Positions 7,233-15,372 of a stretch of DNA of 64,000 bases are shown piece by piece (position 1 is the first letter of the stretch; the number at the start of each line of letters is the position of its first letter). Source of the DNA: Elusimicrobia bacterium GWA2_51_34 (GTDB lineage Bacteria; Elusimicrobiota; Elusimicrobia; Elusimicrobiales; UBA9959); the NCBI GenBank assembly GCA_001799565.1, contig MGTS01000029.1:34174-98173 (forward strand). The letters are read 5' to 3'. The notes beneath the pieces were generated by a model that had not been told where the DNA came from, did not search any database, and was given only the letters and a program-made list of their open reading frames with translations. A program made the translations under genes and the position numbers.

Positions 7233-8384
7233 ATGGTAAAAGGGCCGTTCACTATTTTTCATCTTGACGACGGCAAAGAACTGCGCGGCGGCCAGCGCCA
7301 GCTGCTCTATCTGGCAAAAGAACTTGCCGTTCTCGGCCACAAAAATATAATAGTCTGCCGTAAGAACAGCCCTTTAAGACGGGAAGCCGACGGTCTGGGA
7401 TTTGAAACATTTTTCCCGCCCTGGCTTTTTGAATGGGACCCGGTTTCCGCCGTTATCCTTAGAAAAAGAATAAAAAGCGAAATCACAAACCCGGACCTGC
7501 CCGTGGTTTTGCATTCCCACACCTCGCACACGGCGGCTCACTCGTGGCTGGCCGGGCTTGGCCTTAATTGCGTCCGCATAGCCCATCGCAGGGCGGATTT
7601 CGCGCCCGGCGGCGGCATTTCAACCAGGCTTAAATATGCCGGCGCGGATAAGGTTATAGCTATTTCACAGCCGGTAAAGGAAACCCTGATAAAAGCCGGC
7701 GTTCCACCCGGGAAAATAGCTCTTATAAACAGCTCAATAGACCTGAACGCCTCTCCCTGGCTAAAAACCGGTTTTGAAGCCTATAAAAAGAATTCACGCG
7801 AAAAGATCTCGGCCATTTTCGGAATAAAAAATGACGCCTTCTGGACTGGCTCGCTGATAGCGCTGGAGCTGTGCAAAGATCCGCTCAATTTTATCCGCTC
7901 GGCCAAAACGGTGCTCTCCGCGAAACCAGGCACGCATTTTTTACTGGCCGGGGAAGGCAAGCTTCGCGGCCGGGCGCAAGAGCTGGCAAAAAACCTGGGG
8001 CTGGGCAATAACCTCCATTTTATCGGTTATTATCCCGCGCCGTATGAAATACTTTCAGCCCTTGATCTTTTTGTGCTGCCCTCCCGCGAAGAAGGCATGG
8101 GCAGCGTGCTTTTGGAAGCCATGAACGCCGGCGTACCCATAGTTGCCACTAACGCGGGCGGAATAACCGATGTTATCAAAAATGAACAAACCGGACTGCT
8201 GGTCCCGCGCGAAAACTCTGAAGCGCTTGCCGGAGCTCAGCTTCGTATTATGGCCGACCCGGAACTGGCAAAAAATCTGGCCGCCGGGGGGCGGAGGCGG
8301 CTTGCGGATTTTTCTTCGGTAAAAATGGCGGAAAGCACCTTGCGAATATATGAAGAAGCAGTTGAGAATTTTAAACCTGATTGA
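7233..8384 (+). CDS. Glycosyltransferase family 4
   Basis: This is a GT-B fold retaining glycosyltransferase of 383 residues, transferring a sugar from an NDP-sugar to a membrane-bound glycan at the cytoplasmic face. The N-terminal GGQRQLLYLAKELAVLGH is the usual acceptor-domain start. The C-terminal donor-site EX7E motif is in PSREEGMGSVLLEAMNAG (about residues 284-301). It overlaps the next glycosyltransferase by 35 bases, implying translational coupling. Donor and acceptor cannot be predicted. The context with a deacetylase and two more transferases suggests lipopolysaccharide core synthesis. Confidence 0.88.
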   Translation: MVKGPFTIFHLDDGKELRGGQRQLLYLAKELAVLGHKNIIVCRKNSPLRREADGLGFETFFPPWLFEWDPVSAVILRKRIKSEITNPDLPVVLHSHTSHTAAHSWLAGLGLNCVRIAHRRADFAPGGGISTRLKYAGADKVIAISQPVKETLIKAGVPPGKIALINSSIDLNASPWLKTGFEAYKKNSREKISAIFGIKNDAFWTGSLIALELCKDPLNFIRSAKTVLSAKPGTHFLLAGEGKLRGRAQELAKNLGLGNNLHFIGYYPAPYEILSALDLFVLPSREEGMGSVLLEAMNAGVPIVATNAGGITDVIKNEQTGLLVPRENSEALAGAQLRIMADPELAKNLAAGGRRRLADFSSVKMAESTLRIYEEAVENFKPD

Positions 8385-9408
8385 CATTCCCTGGAACAGC
8401 GGCCTTGCGTCCTACGCTTTTGACCAGGCGCGCGCGCTTAAAGCCGCCGGACACGCGGTTTATTTCGCCTGCCCGGAGGGGAGCGCCGCCCGGGAATTTG
8501 CCGGGAGAGAAGGTTTTGTCTGTTTTTCCCTTCCCGGCAGGAAAGAGCTGTTTTTACGTCTTCCGTTTTTAAGACTGAAAAAAATACTGGCCGCCGAAGG
8601 CATAGACATAGTAAACGCCCATACCGGCAGAACGCAGACCCTGGCTTTTACGCTAGCGTGTTTCTCCGCTAAAAAAATTGCCGTTATCCGCACCAAGGCC
8701 GACGCCCGGCCGCCTTCAAAAAGCTTCACTCTCAGGAAAGTTTCAAAAATAATAGCGGCTTCAGATTTTATCAAGAACGGTTATTTAAAACTTGGCGTTC
8801 CCCCAAAAAAGCTTGCACTCGCCCGTCAGGGAATAACTCTTCCGGCGGTAACGCTCCAAGATTCGGAGCCGCCGTATAAAATAGGCGTTTTGGGCCGCCT
8901 TGACACGGTAAAGGGCCATGAATGTTTTTTAAAAGCGGCCGCGGAACTTATTAAAATAGGAATAAAGGCGAAATTTCACATAGCCGGCTATGAGGCGGGC
9001 GTAAAATACACCGACCTTAAAAAGCTGGCGGCCGAACTGGGCCTTGGAACCGCCGCGGTGTTTCACGGCCGGGTGCCGGACAGTTTTGAGTTTATAAATT
9101 CCTGCGATATAGGCGCCATCCCTTCATTAGGCAGCGAGGCGGTCTCCCGCGCGGCCCTTGAATGGCTGTCCGCGGCCAAGCCGGTAGTCGCTTCACGCGT
9201 GGGCAGTTTGCCTGAATTTATAACGCCCGAAAACCTGGTGCCGCCGGGGGACGCGGCGGCCCTGGCGCTAAGGCTTCAAACACTCCTGTCCGCGCCTGAG
9301 CGTCTGAACAAACTTGGCACCGCCAACCGCGAGCGCGCCGTGAGTGTTTTCAGCCCTGAAATTTTCGCGCGGCGAACCTGCCGTATTTTTGAACAAGTTT
9401 TGAGTTAG
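8350..9408 (+). CDS. Glycosyltransferase family 4
   Basis: This is a second GT-B protein of 352 residues. The N-terminal glycine loop is replaced by PWNSGLASYAFDQARALKAAGH, and the donor domain carries SLGSEAVSRAALEWLSAAKPVV, a degenerate EX7E region with E at the expected first position. The ATG at 8350 lies inside the preceding gene (35-base overlap) and is the only sensible start. It is likely to act directly after or together with its neighbour in core oligosaccharide assembly. The specific sugar is unknown. Confidence 0.86.
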   Translation: MKKQLRILNLIDIPWNSGLASYAFDQARALKAAGHAVYFACPEGSAAREFAGREGFVCFSLPGRKELFLRLPFLRLKKILAAEGIDIVNAHTGRTQTLAFTLACFSAKKIAVIRTKADARPPSKSFTLRKVSKIIAASDFIKNGYLKLGVPPKKLALARQGITLPAVTLQDSEPPYKIGVLGRLDTVKGHECFLKAAAELIKIGIKAKFHIAGYEAGVKYTDLKKLAAELGLGTAAVFHGRVPDSFEFINSCDIGAIPSLGSEAVSRAALEWLSAAKPVVASRVGSLPEFITPENLVPPGDAAALALRLQTLLSAPERLNKLGTANRERAVSVFSPEIFARRTCRIFEQVLS

Positions 9409-9478
9409 GAGTCTGGAGTTAGGGAGTTGAAATATTCTAAACTCTTAAACTCATAACTCTGAACTCTCAAACTCTCTT
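9402..9478. repeat. Intergenic inverted repeat, GAGTTxxGAG-unit family (R5)
   Basis: Left units (GAGTTAGGAGTCTGGAGTT) face complementary right units (CATAACTCTGAACTCTCAAA). The stop codon of the preceding gene is part of the left arm. Related sequence occurs in frame inside the GDP-fucose synthase gene at 61659-61715. Confidence 0.75.
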
Positions 9479-10222
9479 ATGTCCATCTCTATAGCCATAA
9501 TAGCCCACAATGAGGAAAAGAACCTGCCGCGGGCGCTTGAGAGCGCCGTTTGGGCGGATGAAATAATTTTAGTGGACTGCGGCTCAACCGACGGCACGGC
9601 GGCCGCGGCTGAAAATTTTAAAGTCCGTTTTTTCTCAAGGCCTAACAGCACGGCTGTGTATATCAACAAACAATTCGCCATAGACCAGGCGGCCTCGGAC
9701 TGGATCTTCATACTTGACGCTGATGAGGAAATACCCCCGGAACTCAGGGAGGAGATAAAAGAAGTTACTTCTTCTCCGTACGGAGCGGCGGCTTTTAAAA
9801 TGCCGCGCAGGAATTTTTATTTCGGCCGCTGGCTGAAGCATGGCGGCAAATACCCCGACACGCAGCTGCGTTTATTCAGGCGGGGCAAAGCGCGGTTCCT
9901 GCCGCTGCCGGTGCACGAACGCCTTGAAGTTGACGGAGAGACAAGCCGCTTAAGCAGGCCTTTGAACCATTACCCCTGCGCCGTTATGGAAGATGTTCTC
10001 CGTAAAAGAGCCTTTTACGGAGAAGCGCTCGCAAAATCTTACGCCCTTAAAGGAAAAAGCCGCCTTTTAATACTGCTGCGGCCGTTCAACTGTTTCTTTG
10101 TAAACTACCTGTTGAAAATGGGCTTTTTGGACGGAACCCAGGGCCTTAAAACCGCCCTTATGGACTTTCGCACCGTAATGGCCTCAGCCGTCCTCTATAT
10201 AAAGAAAGGCCGGAACCTGTAA
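9479..10222 (+). CDS. Glycosyltransferase family 2 (WaaE/KdtX-like)
   Basis: This GT-A fold inverting glycosyltransferase of 247 residues starts SIAIIAHNEEKNLPRALESA, has VDCGSTDGT at about 32-40 and the metal-binding DAD motif in ILDADEEIP at about 79-87. The pattern FGRWLKHGGKYPDTQLRLFRR is characteristic of the WaaE / beta-1,4-glucosyltransferase group of lipopolysaccharide core enzymes. It follows two GT4 genes on the same strand after an R5 repeat. The exact acceptor is inference. The ATG sits only one base past the repeat, with no Shine-Dalgarno. Confidence 0.85.
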   Translation: MSISIAIIAHNEEKNLPRALESAVWADEIILVDCGSTDGTAAAAENFKVRFFSRPNSTAVYINKQFAIDQAASDWIFILDADEEIPPELREEIKEVTSSPYGAAAFKMPRRNFYFGRWLKHGGKYPDTQLRLFRRGKARFLPLPVHERLEVDGETSRLSRPLNHYPCAVMEDVLRKRAFYGEALAKSYALKGKSRLLILLRPFNCFFVNYLLKMGFLDGTQGLKTALMDFRTVMASAVLYIKKGRNL

Positions 10223-10237
10223 ATTATAGTAACTACT

Positions 10238-10345
10238 CAGGTAGCCAGAATTCAGGAGTCAGAATTCAGAATGGCCAGCGAATAGGTTTCAAACAGGCAT
10301 CTTCCTTCTGACTACTGAATTCTGACTTCTGTCTACTTGAATAGC
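10238..10345. repeat. Intergenic inverted repeat, CAGAATTCAG-unit family (R6)
   Basis: CAGAATTCAGGAGTCAGAATTC on the left is mirrored by GACTACTGAATTCTGACTTC on the right. GCCAGCGAATAGG in the centre is also seen in the related partial copy at 21000-21065 (GCCTGCGAATAAG). It separates convergent genes. Confidence 0.75.
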
Positions 10346-10351
10346 AACGAG

Positions 10352-11569
10352 TTATACTTCTTTGGCTGTAAGGTCGGTAAGTGTTTCCCGTTTTCGCACC
10401 AAACGCCAGGCGCCGCGCCCCGTTATAAGCGCTTCGGGGGCTCGAAGACGGGAATTATAGTTTGAACTCATTGAAAAACCGTAGGCGCCCGCGGAATAAA
10501 TTACCGCAAGGTCCCCGCGCGCAGGTTCCTTTAAGGCTGCTCCCAGAGCCAGAAAATCCCCGCTTTCACAGACCGGCCCCACAATGTCGTATTTCTTAAT
10601 CGGTCCGCGCGCCGCGCCAAGCAGCGCTACCGGGTGCCTGGCGCCGTAAAGCGCGGGCCTTATCAGGTCGTTCATCGCGCCGTCTACAATAATAAAATTT
10701 TTATCGCCGCCCCGTTTGCGGTAAAGCACTCGCGTAAGCAAAATGCCCGTCGGCGCGGCTATTGAGCGGCCCGGCTCAATTACCAGTTTAAGGCCGGTTC
10801 CTTTAAACGCCGCCGCCAGCGCGCGCGCAAGCGGCCCGGGGAAAGGCATTTCAAAACCTTCCTTAACCCCCCAACCGCCGCCGGCGTCCGCGTATTCAAG
10901 GTTTACGCCCCGCGAAGCCATCTTTAAAATAAAACCGGCAAGGCGGGCGGCGGCAAGCCGGTAGGGCCTGGCGCTGTATATCTGCGACCCTATATGAAAC
11001 TGCGCTCCTACGGCCTTTAAATGTTTTGAACCCGCGGCGTAAAAATAAATTTTCTCCGCTTCCTCAAACGACACTCCGAACTTGCCGCCAAGCCTGCCGG
11101 TAGTAATAAATTTATGGGTGCGCGCCGCGACATCCGGATTTACGCGCAGCGAAAATGACGCCGTCTTTTTAAGTTTAGCCGCTGTTTTTTCAAGCTCCAG
11201 CACTTCCTCAAAAGATTCGGCATTAATAAAAAGTATATCCGACTTAAGCGCGTAAGCCAGTTCCTCCGCGGTTTTTCCTACTCCTGAAAAAATTATTTTA
11301 CCCGGCTTAAAACCAGCGCGCAGAGCGCGGTACAGTTCCCCCCCGCTTACAACGTCCGCGCCCAAGCCCTGCCCCGCCGCCAGCGCGCAAAGCGCCCTGT
11401 TTGAATTGGCCTTCAGCGAGTAGCAAAACAGCGCGTTAAGGCCGCGAAAAGCTTTTTTATACGTGGAGATCTGCCTTAGAAATACCGCTTTGGAATAAAC
11501 ATAAACAGGCGTACCCGCTCCGGCGGCTATTTTTTTTAAAATTTCAGGTTTGAAATAATCGGAAAGCAT
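10352..11569 (-). CDS. lysA: Diaminopimelate decarboxylase
   Basis: This PLP enzyme of fold type III makes L-lysine from meso-diaminopimelate, the last step of the pathway, in the cytosol. The PLP lysine is K53 in CYSLKANSN. HIGSQI is at 192-197, the phosphate-binding GGGWG at 230-234, EPGRS at 265-269, and the catalytic CESGD at 334-338. Its 405 residues match the family. No other lysine gene is adjacent. The start at 11569 has no clear Shine-Dalgarno but matches the family N-terminus. Confidence 0.94.
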   Translation of the reverse strand: MLSDYFKPEILKKIAAGAGTPVYVYSKAVFLRQISTYKKAFRGLNALFCYSLKANSNRALCALAAGQGLGADVVSGGELYRALRAGFKPGKIIFSGVGKTAEELAYALKSDILFINAESFEEVLELEKTAAKLKKTASFSLRVNPDVAARTHKFITTGRLGGKFGVSFEEAEKIYFYAAGSKHLKAVGAQFHIGSQIYSARPYRLAAARLAGFILKMASRGVNLEYADAGGGWGVKEGFEMPFPGPLARALAAAFKGTGLKLVIEPGRSIAAPTGILLTRVLYRKRGGDKNFIIVDGAMNDLIRPALYGARHPVALLGAARGPIKKYDIVGPVCESGDFLALGAALKEPARGDLAVIYSAGAYGFSMSSNYNSRLRAPEALITGRGAWRLVRKRETLTDLTAKEV

Positions 11570-11577
11570 GGGGAATA

Positions 11578-11731
11578 AACAATCAGCAATTGAATGCTAC
11601 AGAAAGCAACAGAAAGCTACAGAAAGTAAGAAGTCTTCTAAGAAATATCCGCGTTAATCGCGGCTTCTTTTGCTTTTTTACCTTCTGTTGCCTTCTGTTG
11701 CTTTCCTTAGCTTTCTGTTGCTATCAATTGG
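11578..11731. repeat. Intergenic inverted repeat, CAACAGAAAG-unit family (R7)
   Basis: Left units (CTACAGAAAGCAACAGAAAG) are mirrored by right units (CCTTCTGTTGCCTTCTGTTG). A small CCGCG-TTAAT-CGCGG hairpin sits near the middle. A second copy lies at 25618-25712. Confidence 0.75.
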
Positions 11732-11738
11732 AAATTAT

Positions 11739-11820
11739 TGCGCGGGGGGGGACTTGAACCCCCAAGCCGTTAGGCACACGCCCCTCAAACGTGCGTGTCT
11801 ACCAGTTCCACCACCCGCGC
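11739..11820 (-). tRNA. tRNA-Leu (anticodon GAG)
   Basis: The acceptor GCGCGGG/CCCGCGC, T arm GGGGG-TTCAAGT-CCCCC, and anticodon stem CACGT/GCGTG with loop TTGAGGG all fold. There is a class II variable arm with a GCC/GGC stem, as required for leucine tRNA. Discriminator is A. CCA is not encoded. Confidence 0.95.
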
Positions 11821-11887
11821 GTATTAAAAACTTTCAGGCGACTTGTCTATTTTAGCAAATTAATTTCAGAAATTGTAGAATAGGCTT

Positions 11888-13453
11888 ATGGACGCATTAG
11901 CGCTTGCTTCGGCGGTATTTTTCCTCCTCCTCAACGCTTTCTTCGTGTTGGGTGAATTTGCCATAGTAAAAGTCCGTTTTACCCGCCTTGAAGAACTGGC
12001 CGCCAAGGGCGTCACGCGCGCCAAAATAGCCAAAGAAGCCGTAAAAGACCTTGAGGCCTACCTCTCCACAGCGCAGTTGGGCATCACCATAGCCAGCATA
12101 GGCTTGGGTTGGGTGGGAGAACCGGCCATCGCGCAACTAATTACCCCCTTCTTCGGATTTTTCGGCGTCAAGCTCACCGCGGCGGCCTCACACACCGTCT
12201 CTATCGCCGCCGCCTTTTCCATAATAACCGCTTTTCACGTGGTCCTTGGCGAGTTGGTGCCCAAGAATATGGCCATCCGCATGCCGGAAAAGTCCGCCCT
12301 TTTGATAGCCGCCCCTTTCAAGTTCTTCCACACGGTCTTCTTCGTGCCGATGTGGCTGCTTAATGAAAGCGCCAACCTGGTGCTGCGCGCTCTGCGCATA
12401 AAGTCCAGCCAGGATGACACAGTACATTCCGACGAAGAACTGCGCATGATACTGGGCCAGTCGCAGGAACACGGCAGAATTTCACTGGGCCGCCTTATGA
12501 TGTTTGAGCATCTCTTTGACTTCGGTAAAACCAGGGTTAAAGAAGTGATGACGCCTAAAAGCGCCATTGCATTTATAAACCTGTCAGCCCCATGGGAAGA
12601 AAACCTGAAAAAAATAAAAGCCAAGCAATTTTCCCGTTATCCTCTGGCCGCGTCCTCGGCGGACGACATAAACGGCTATGTGCATTTTAAAGACCTGGCC
12701 TTATGCCTCCTTGAAGGCGGCTGTCCCCTCCCCCCCGCATCCCCGCCCGGGACAGGCACGCGGGAGGGTGACTTGAAGCCTGATTTGCCCCGCATAAAAC
12801 GCAATCTGACGGAAGTATCCGAAGATATTTCAGCCGAAAGAGCCCTTAGGGATTTTCAGGAGCGGCGCGTGCAGATAGCGCTTGTAAAAAACGCCAAAGG
12901 CGAAACCAGCGGGCTGCTTACCATGGAAGACATAGTGGAAGAACTTACCGGGGAAATACGCGATGAATTTGAGCAGCCGCCCGAACTGCTTTTAAGCGGC
13001 TTGCTTGTTCCTGACGCCTGCGCGCTGGACCTGCGGGCGGCCGGGCGCTTTGAGGCCATAGAGGAAGTTTTGGCGAAACTGCACGCAGCGTCCCCCTCCT
13101 TTGATCAAAAGGAAGCCCTTAAGGCTATAGTAAAACGTGAAACCAATTTCTCCACGGCGCTTGGCCACCAGACCGCGTTCCCCCATGCCCGTCTGGCCTC
13201 ACTGCCAAAGCCGCTGGTGGCCGTGGGCAAAAGCCTGGACGGCATCCATTTTCCCGCGCCGGACAACCAGCCTGTAAAAATATTTTTTCTCATACTAACG
13301 CCCTTTAACGAGCCCACGCTGCAATTGAATATTCTTTCCCGGCTCTCAAACCTTATCTCAAACGTAACACTCCGGAAGCGCCTGTTCTCGGCTAAAACCC
13401 CTAACGACCTGCTGAACATACTGCACACCTTTGAGAACAAAGTGATGAAGTAA
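11888..13453 (+). CDS. CNNM/CBS (HlyC/CorC-like) membrane protein fused to PTS EIIA domain
   Basis: Residues 1-170 form a CNNM (DUF21) transmembrane domain with the conserved GELVPKN at 121-127. A CBS pair follows (about 215-355, ending LLTMEDIVEELTGEI). Residues 375-520 look like a PTS EIIA type 2 (fructose/nitrogen) domain, with the candidate phospho-histidine H433 in TAFPHARL. CNNM proteins export Mg2+ or Na+. An EIIA fusion suggests control by PTS phosphorylation state, which is inference. Residues 277-298 are a Pro/Gly-rich insert within the CBS region, encoded by palindromic DNA. It is monocistronic, ending in an R1 repeat with a terminator. Confidence 0.85.
   Translation: MDALALASAVFFLLLNAFFVLGEFAIVKVRFTRLEELAAKGVTRAKIAKEAVKDLEAYLSTAQLGITIASIGLGWVGEPAIAQLITPFFGFFGVKLTAAASHTVSIAAAFSIITAFHVVLGELVPKNMAIRMPEKSALLIAAPFKFFHTVFFVPMWLLNESANLVLRALRIKSSQDDTVHSDEELRMILGQSQEHGRISLGRLMMFEHLFDFGKTRVKEVMTPKSAIAFINLSAPWEENLKKIKAKQFSRYPLAASSADDINGYVHFKDLALCLLEGGCPLPPASPPGTGTREGDLKPDLPRIKRNLTEVSEDISAERALRDFQERRVQIALVKNAKGETSGLLTMEDIVEELTGEIRDEFEQPPELLLSGLLVPDACALDLRAAGRFEAIEEVLAKLHAASPSFDQKEALKAIVKRETNFSTALGHQTAFPHARLASLPKPLVAVGKSLDGIHFPAPDNQPVKIFFLILTPFNEPTLQLNILSRLSNLISNVTLRKRLFSAKTPNDLLNILHTFENKVMK
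12724..12768 (+). repeat. GC palindrome inserted in the CNNM-EIIA gene
   Basis: A CCCTCCC...CCCGC arm faces GCGGGAGGG, with the self-complementary CGCCCGGGACAGGC part between. It keeps the frame and encodes the non-conserved segment PLPPASPPGTGTREG between the two CBS halves. Confidence 0.55.
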
Positions 13454-13626
13454 GTGGTCAGTGGGTAGTGAATAGTGGACAGTGATCGGTGAACAGTGGT
13501 CAGATGATTAAATAAAAAGCCCGATGGATCATTCCATAGGGCTTTTTTAATTTAATGTTAAACAGTATTAGATATCTGTATCAGACTATCATTATACTGA
13601 CCACTGTCCACTACCCACTGATCACT
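13454..13626. repeat. Intergenic inverted repeat, R1 family, around a terminator
   Basis: GTGGTCAGTGGGTAGTGAAT on the left is mirrored by GACCACTGTCCACTACCCAC on the right. The arms begin directly at the CNNM-EIIA stop codon, and the right arm supplies the stop codon of secG on the other strand. Confidence 0.8.
13514..13547. terminator. Bidirectional intrinsic terminator
   Basis: AAAAAGCCC (13514-13522) pairs with GGGCTTTTT (13539-13547). An inner ATGGA/TCCAT helix caps the stem. It serves the converging CNNM-EIIA gene and secG operon. Confidence 0.85.
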
Positions 13627-13954
13627 TTTTCACCGGCGCGGCGGGAGCCGGTGAAGAGGGCTGCGCCGCAGGGGCGGATGGAGCCTGGGTCTGCAGCGGA
13701 TATTCCTGCACCACCGAGCGCATACGGTTTGAAGAGGCGAACACCGTAAGCAAAAGCGAAGTGGCCGCGAATATCCCCGCCATTGTAATAGTGAACTTCT
13801 TAATAAACGAAGTCCCTGTGGCGGAGTTAAAAAGAGAGTCCCCCCCGCCGCCGAACATCGCAAGCGCGGATCCCTTGCTGGTCTGAAACACAATTATGGC
13901 AAGTATCAGCGAAAAAGCGGCCAGAACATGAACCACTATCAGAAAGGTATACAT
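13622..13954 (-). CDS. secG: Preprotein translocase subunit SecG
   Basis: This small inner-membrane subunit of the SecYEG channel assists protein export. It has two transmembrane helices (about 2-24 and 50-70) joined by a loop with the family signature FQTSKGSALAMFGGGG. A Pro/Ala-rich tail follows. I chose the ATG at 13954 because GGAGGA lies five bases upstream; an in-frame ATG at 13972 has no site. It is the last gene of the gap - cpgS-like - pgk - secG run. The pgk/secG neighbourhood is common in bacteria. Confidence 0.92.
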   Translation of the reverse strand: MYTFLIVVHVLAAFSLILAIIVFQTSKGSALAMFGGGGDSLFNSATGTSFIKKFTITMAGIFAATSLLLTVFASSNRMRSVVQEYPLQTQAPSAPAAQPSSPAPAAPVKK

Positions 13955-13975
13955 TTTTCCTCCAGAAACCAAACT

Positions 13976-14042
13976 GCGAGTAGGCTAGTATGCTGGTATG
14001 CATAAGAGGCCACAAAAGCCTACCCGCCTACTAGCCTACCGG
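13976..14042. repeat. Intergenic inverted repeat, AGTAGGCTAG-unit family (R8)
   Basis: GCGAGTAGGCTAGTATGC on the left is mirrored by CTACCCGCCTACTAGCC on the right. It separates secG from pgk. A second copy lies at 15296-15372. Confidence 0.75.
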
Positions 14043-14061
14043 CGAAATAGCCGCTTCGCGG

Positions 14062-15279
14062 CTATTTCTGCGACAACGCAACCAACCCGGGCAGCGGCTT
14101 GCCTTCCACGAACTCAAGGCTCGCTCCGCCGCCGGTGGAACAATGCGACATCTGGGAAGCATCCACTTTTGCCGTTTTCAGCACCGAAAGCGTATCACCG
14201 CCGCCCAGTATCGTGGCGGCGCCGTTTTTAGTGGCTTCAGCCATAACCTTGGCCACGGCAATACTTCCGGAAGCGAAAGCCGGAATTTCAAAAACACCGA
14301 CCGGACCGTTCCAGAAAATGGTTTTAGCTCCCTTAATTTTATCGGTAAACAGCAGTTCAGTCCTTGGTCCTATATCCACGCCTATCCAGCCGTCCGGCAC
14401 CGCCATAGCCTGGGTTATTTCCACCGCGGCATCCGGCTTGATTTCGCGCGCGACGCGGTGATCGGCCGGCAGAAGCATTTCAACGTTGTTTTTAAAAGCT
14501 TTAAGAATTATAGCCTTTGCCTCGTCCACCTTCTCGGCTTCCAAAAGCGATTTGCCTATATTTGTGTTTTGGGCCGCTAGGAATGTGTAAGCCATCCCCC
14601 CCCCGATGATCAGAGTGTCAACTTTATCCAGAAGACTGTAAAGCACATTTATTTTATCCGACACCTTAGCCCCGCCTATTATCGCCAGGAAAGGCCGCAC
14701 AGGGTTTACCATGGCCTTATCAAGATATTCCAGCTCTTTCTGCACCAGAAAGCCTATCGCGCCCGGCAGGAATTTAGCGATAGCCGCGGTTGAAGCGTGA
14801 GCCCTGTGAAGCGCGCCGAAAGCTTCCTGAACGAAAAATTCCCCGTGTCCGGCGAGCTGTTTAGCGAAAGCCGCGTCGTTTTTTTCTTCCTCGGGATGAT
14901 AACGCAGGTTTTCAAGCAGAACTATCTCTCCGTTTTTAGCGGCGGCGATCACCTTATCCGCTTCGGGCCCTACGCAATCAGCGGCAAAATGGACCTTAAC
15001 ACCCGCGAGCTTGGCAAGGCGCGGAGCTATGGGCGCCAGGCTGTACTTAGGATCAGGCTTGCCTTTGGGGCGGCCGAGATGCGCCATTAAAACAACCTTA
15101 CAGCCTGCGTCAAGCAGCAGCTTAAGAGTTTTAAGCGTAGCGCGAATACGGGTATCGTCCGTGACAACGCCGTCTTTCATCGGCACATTATAATCCACCC
15201 GCGCCACCACGGTTTTATCTTTTAAATGCGCGTCCTGCACCTTAGCCAGTTTAAGAACCACGTTATTTTCAACAGTCAT
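14062..15279 (-). CDS. pgk: Phosphoglycerate kinase
   Basis: This cytosolic glycolytic enzyme converts 1,3-bisphosphoglycerate and ADP to 3-phosphoglycerate and ATP. RVDYNVP (28-34) and the substrate-binding MAHLGRPKG (66-74) lie in the N domain. The nucleotide-binding WNGPVGVFE and GGGDT motifs lie in the C domain. Its 405 residues are typical. A GAGGT site precedes the ATG at 15279. It follows the cpgS-like gene and gap on the same strand, separated only by hairpin repeats, and should be co-transcribed. Confidence 0.96.
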   Translation of the reverse strand: MTVENNVVLKLAKVQDAHLKDKTVVARVDYNVPMKDGVVTDDTRIRATLKTLKLLLDAGCKVVLMAHLGRPKGKPDPKYSLAPIAPRLAKLAGVKVHFAADCVGPEADKVIAAAKNGEIVLLENLRYHPEEEKNDAAFAKQLAGHGEFFVQEAFGALHRAHASTAAIAKFLPGAIGFLVQKELEYLDKAMVNPVRPFLAIIGGAKVSDKINVLYSLLDKVDTLIIGGGMAYTFLAAQNTNIGKSLLEAEKVDEAKAIILKAFKNNVEMLLPADHRVAREIKPDAAVEITQAMAVPDGWIGVDIGPRTELLFTDKIKGAKTIFWNGPVGVFEIPAFASGSIAVAKVMAEATKNGAATILGGGDTLSVLKTAKVDASQMSHCSTGGGASLEFVEGKPLPGLVALSQK

Positions 15280-15295
15280 CTTTTACCTCAATAAT

Positions 15296-15372
15296 ACCTG
15301 CTAGTAGGCTTGTAAGCTAGTAGGCTTTGAAAAGCATACCAGCATACTAGCCTACCCGCCTACAAGCTCTCT
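15296..15372. repeat. Intergenic inverted repeat, R8 family
   Basis: CTAGTAGGCTTGTAAGCTAG on the left is mirrored by CATACTAGCCTACCCGCC on the right. It lies between pgk and the cpgS-like gene and touches the latter's stop codon. Confidence 0.75.
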
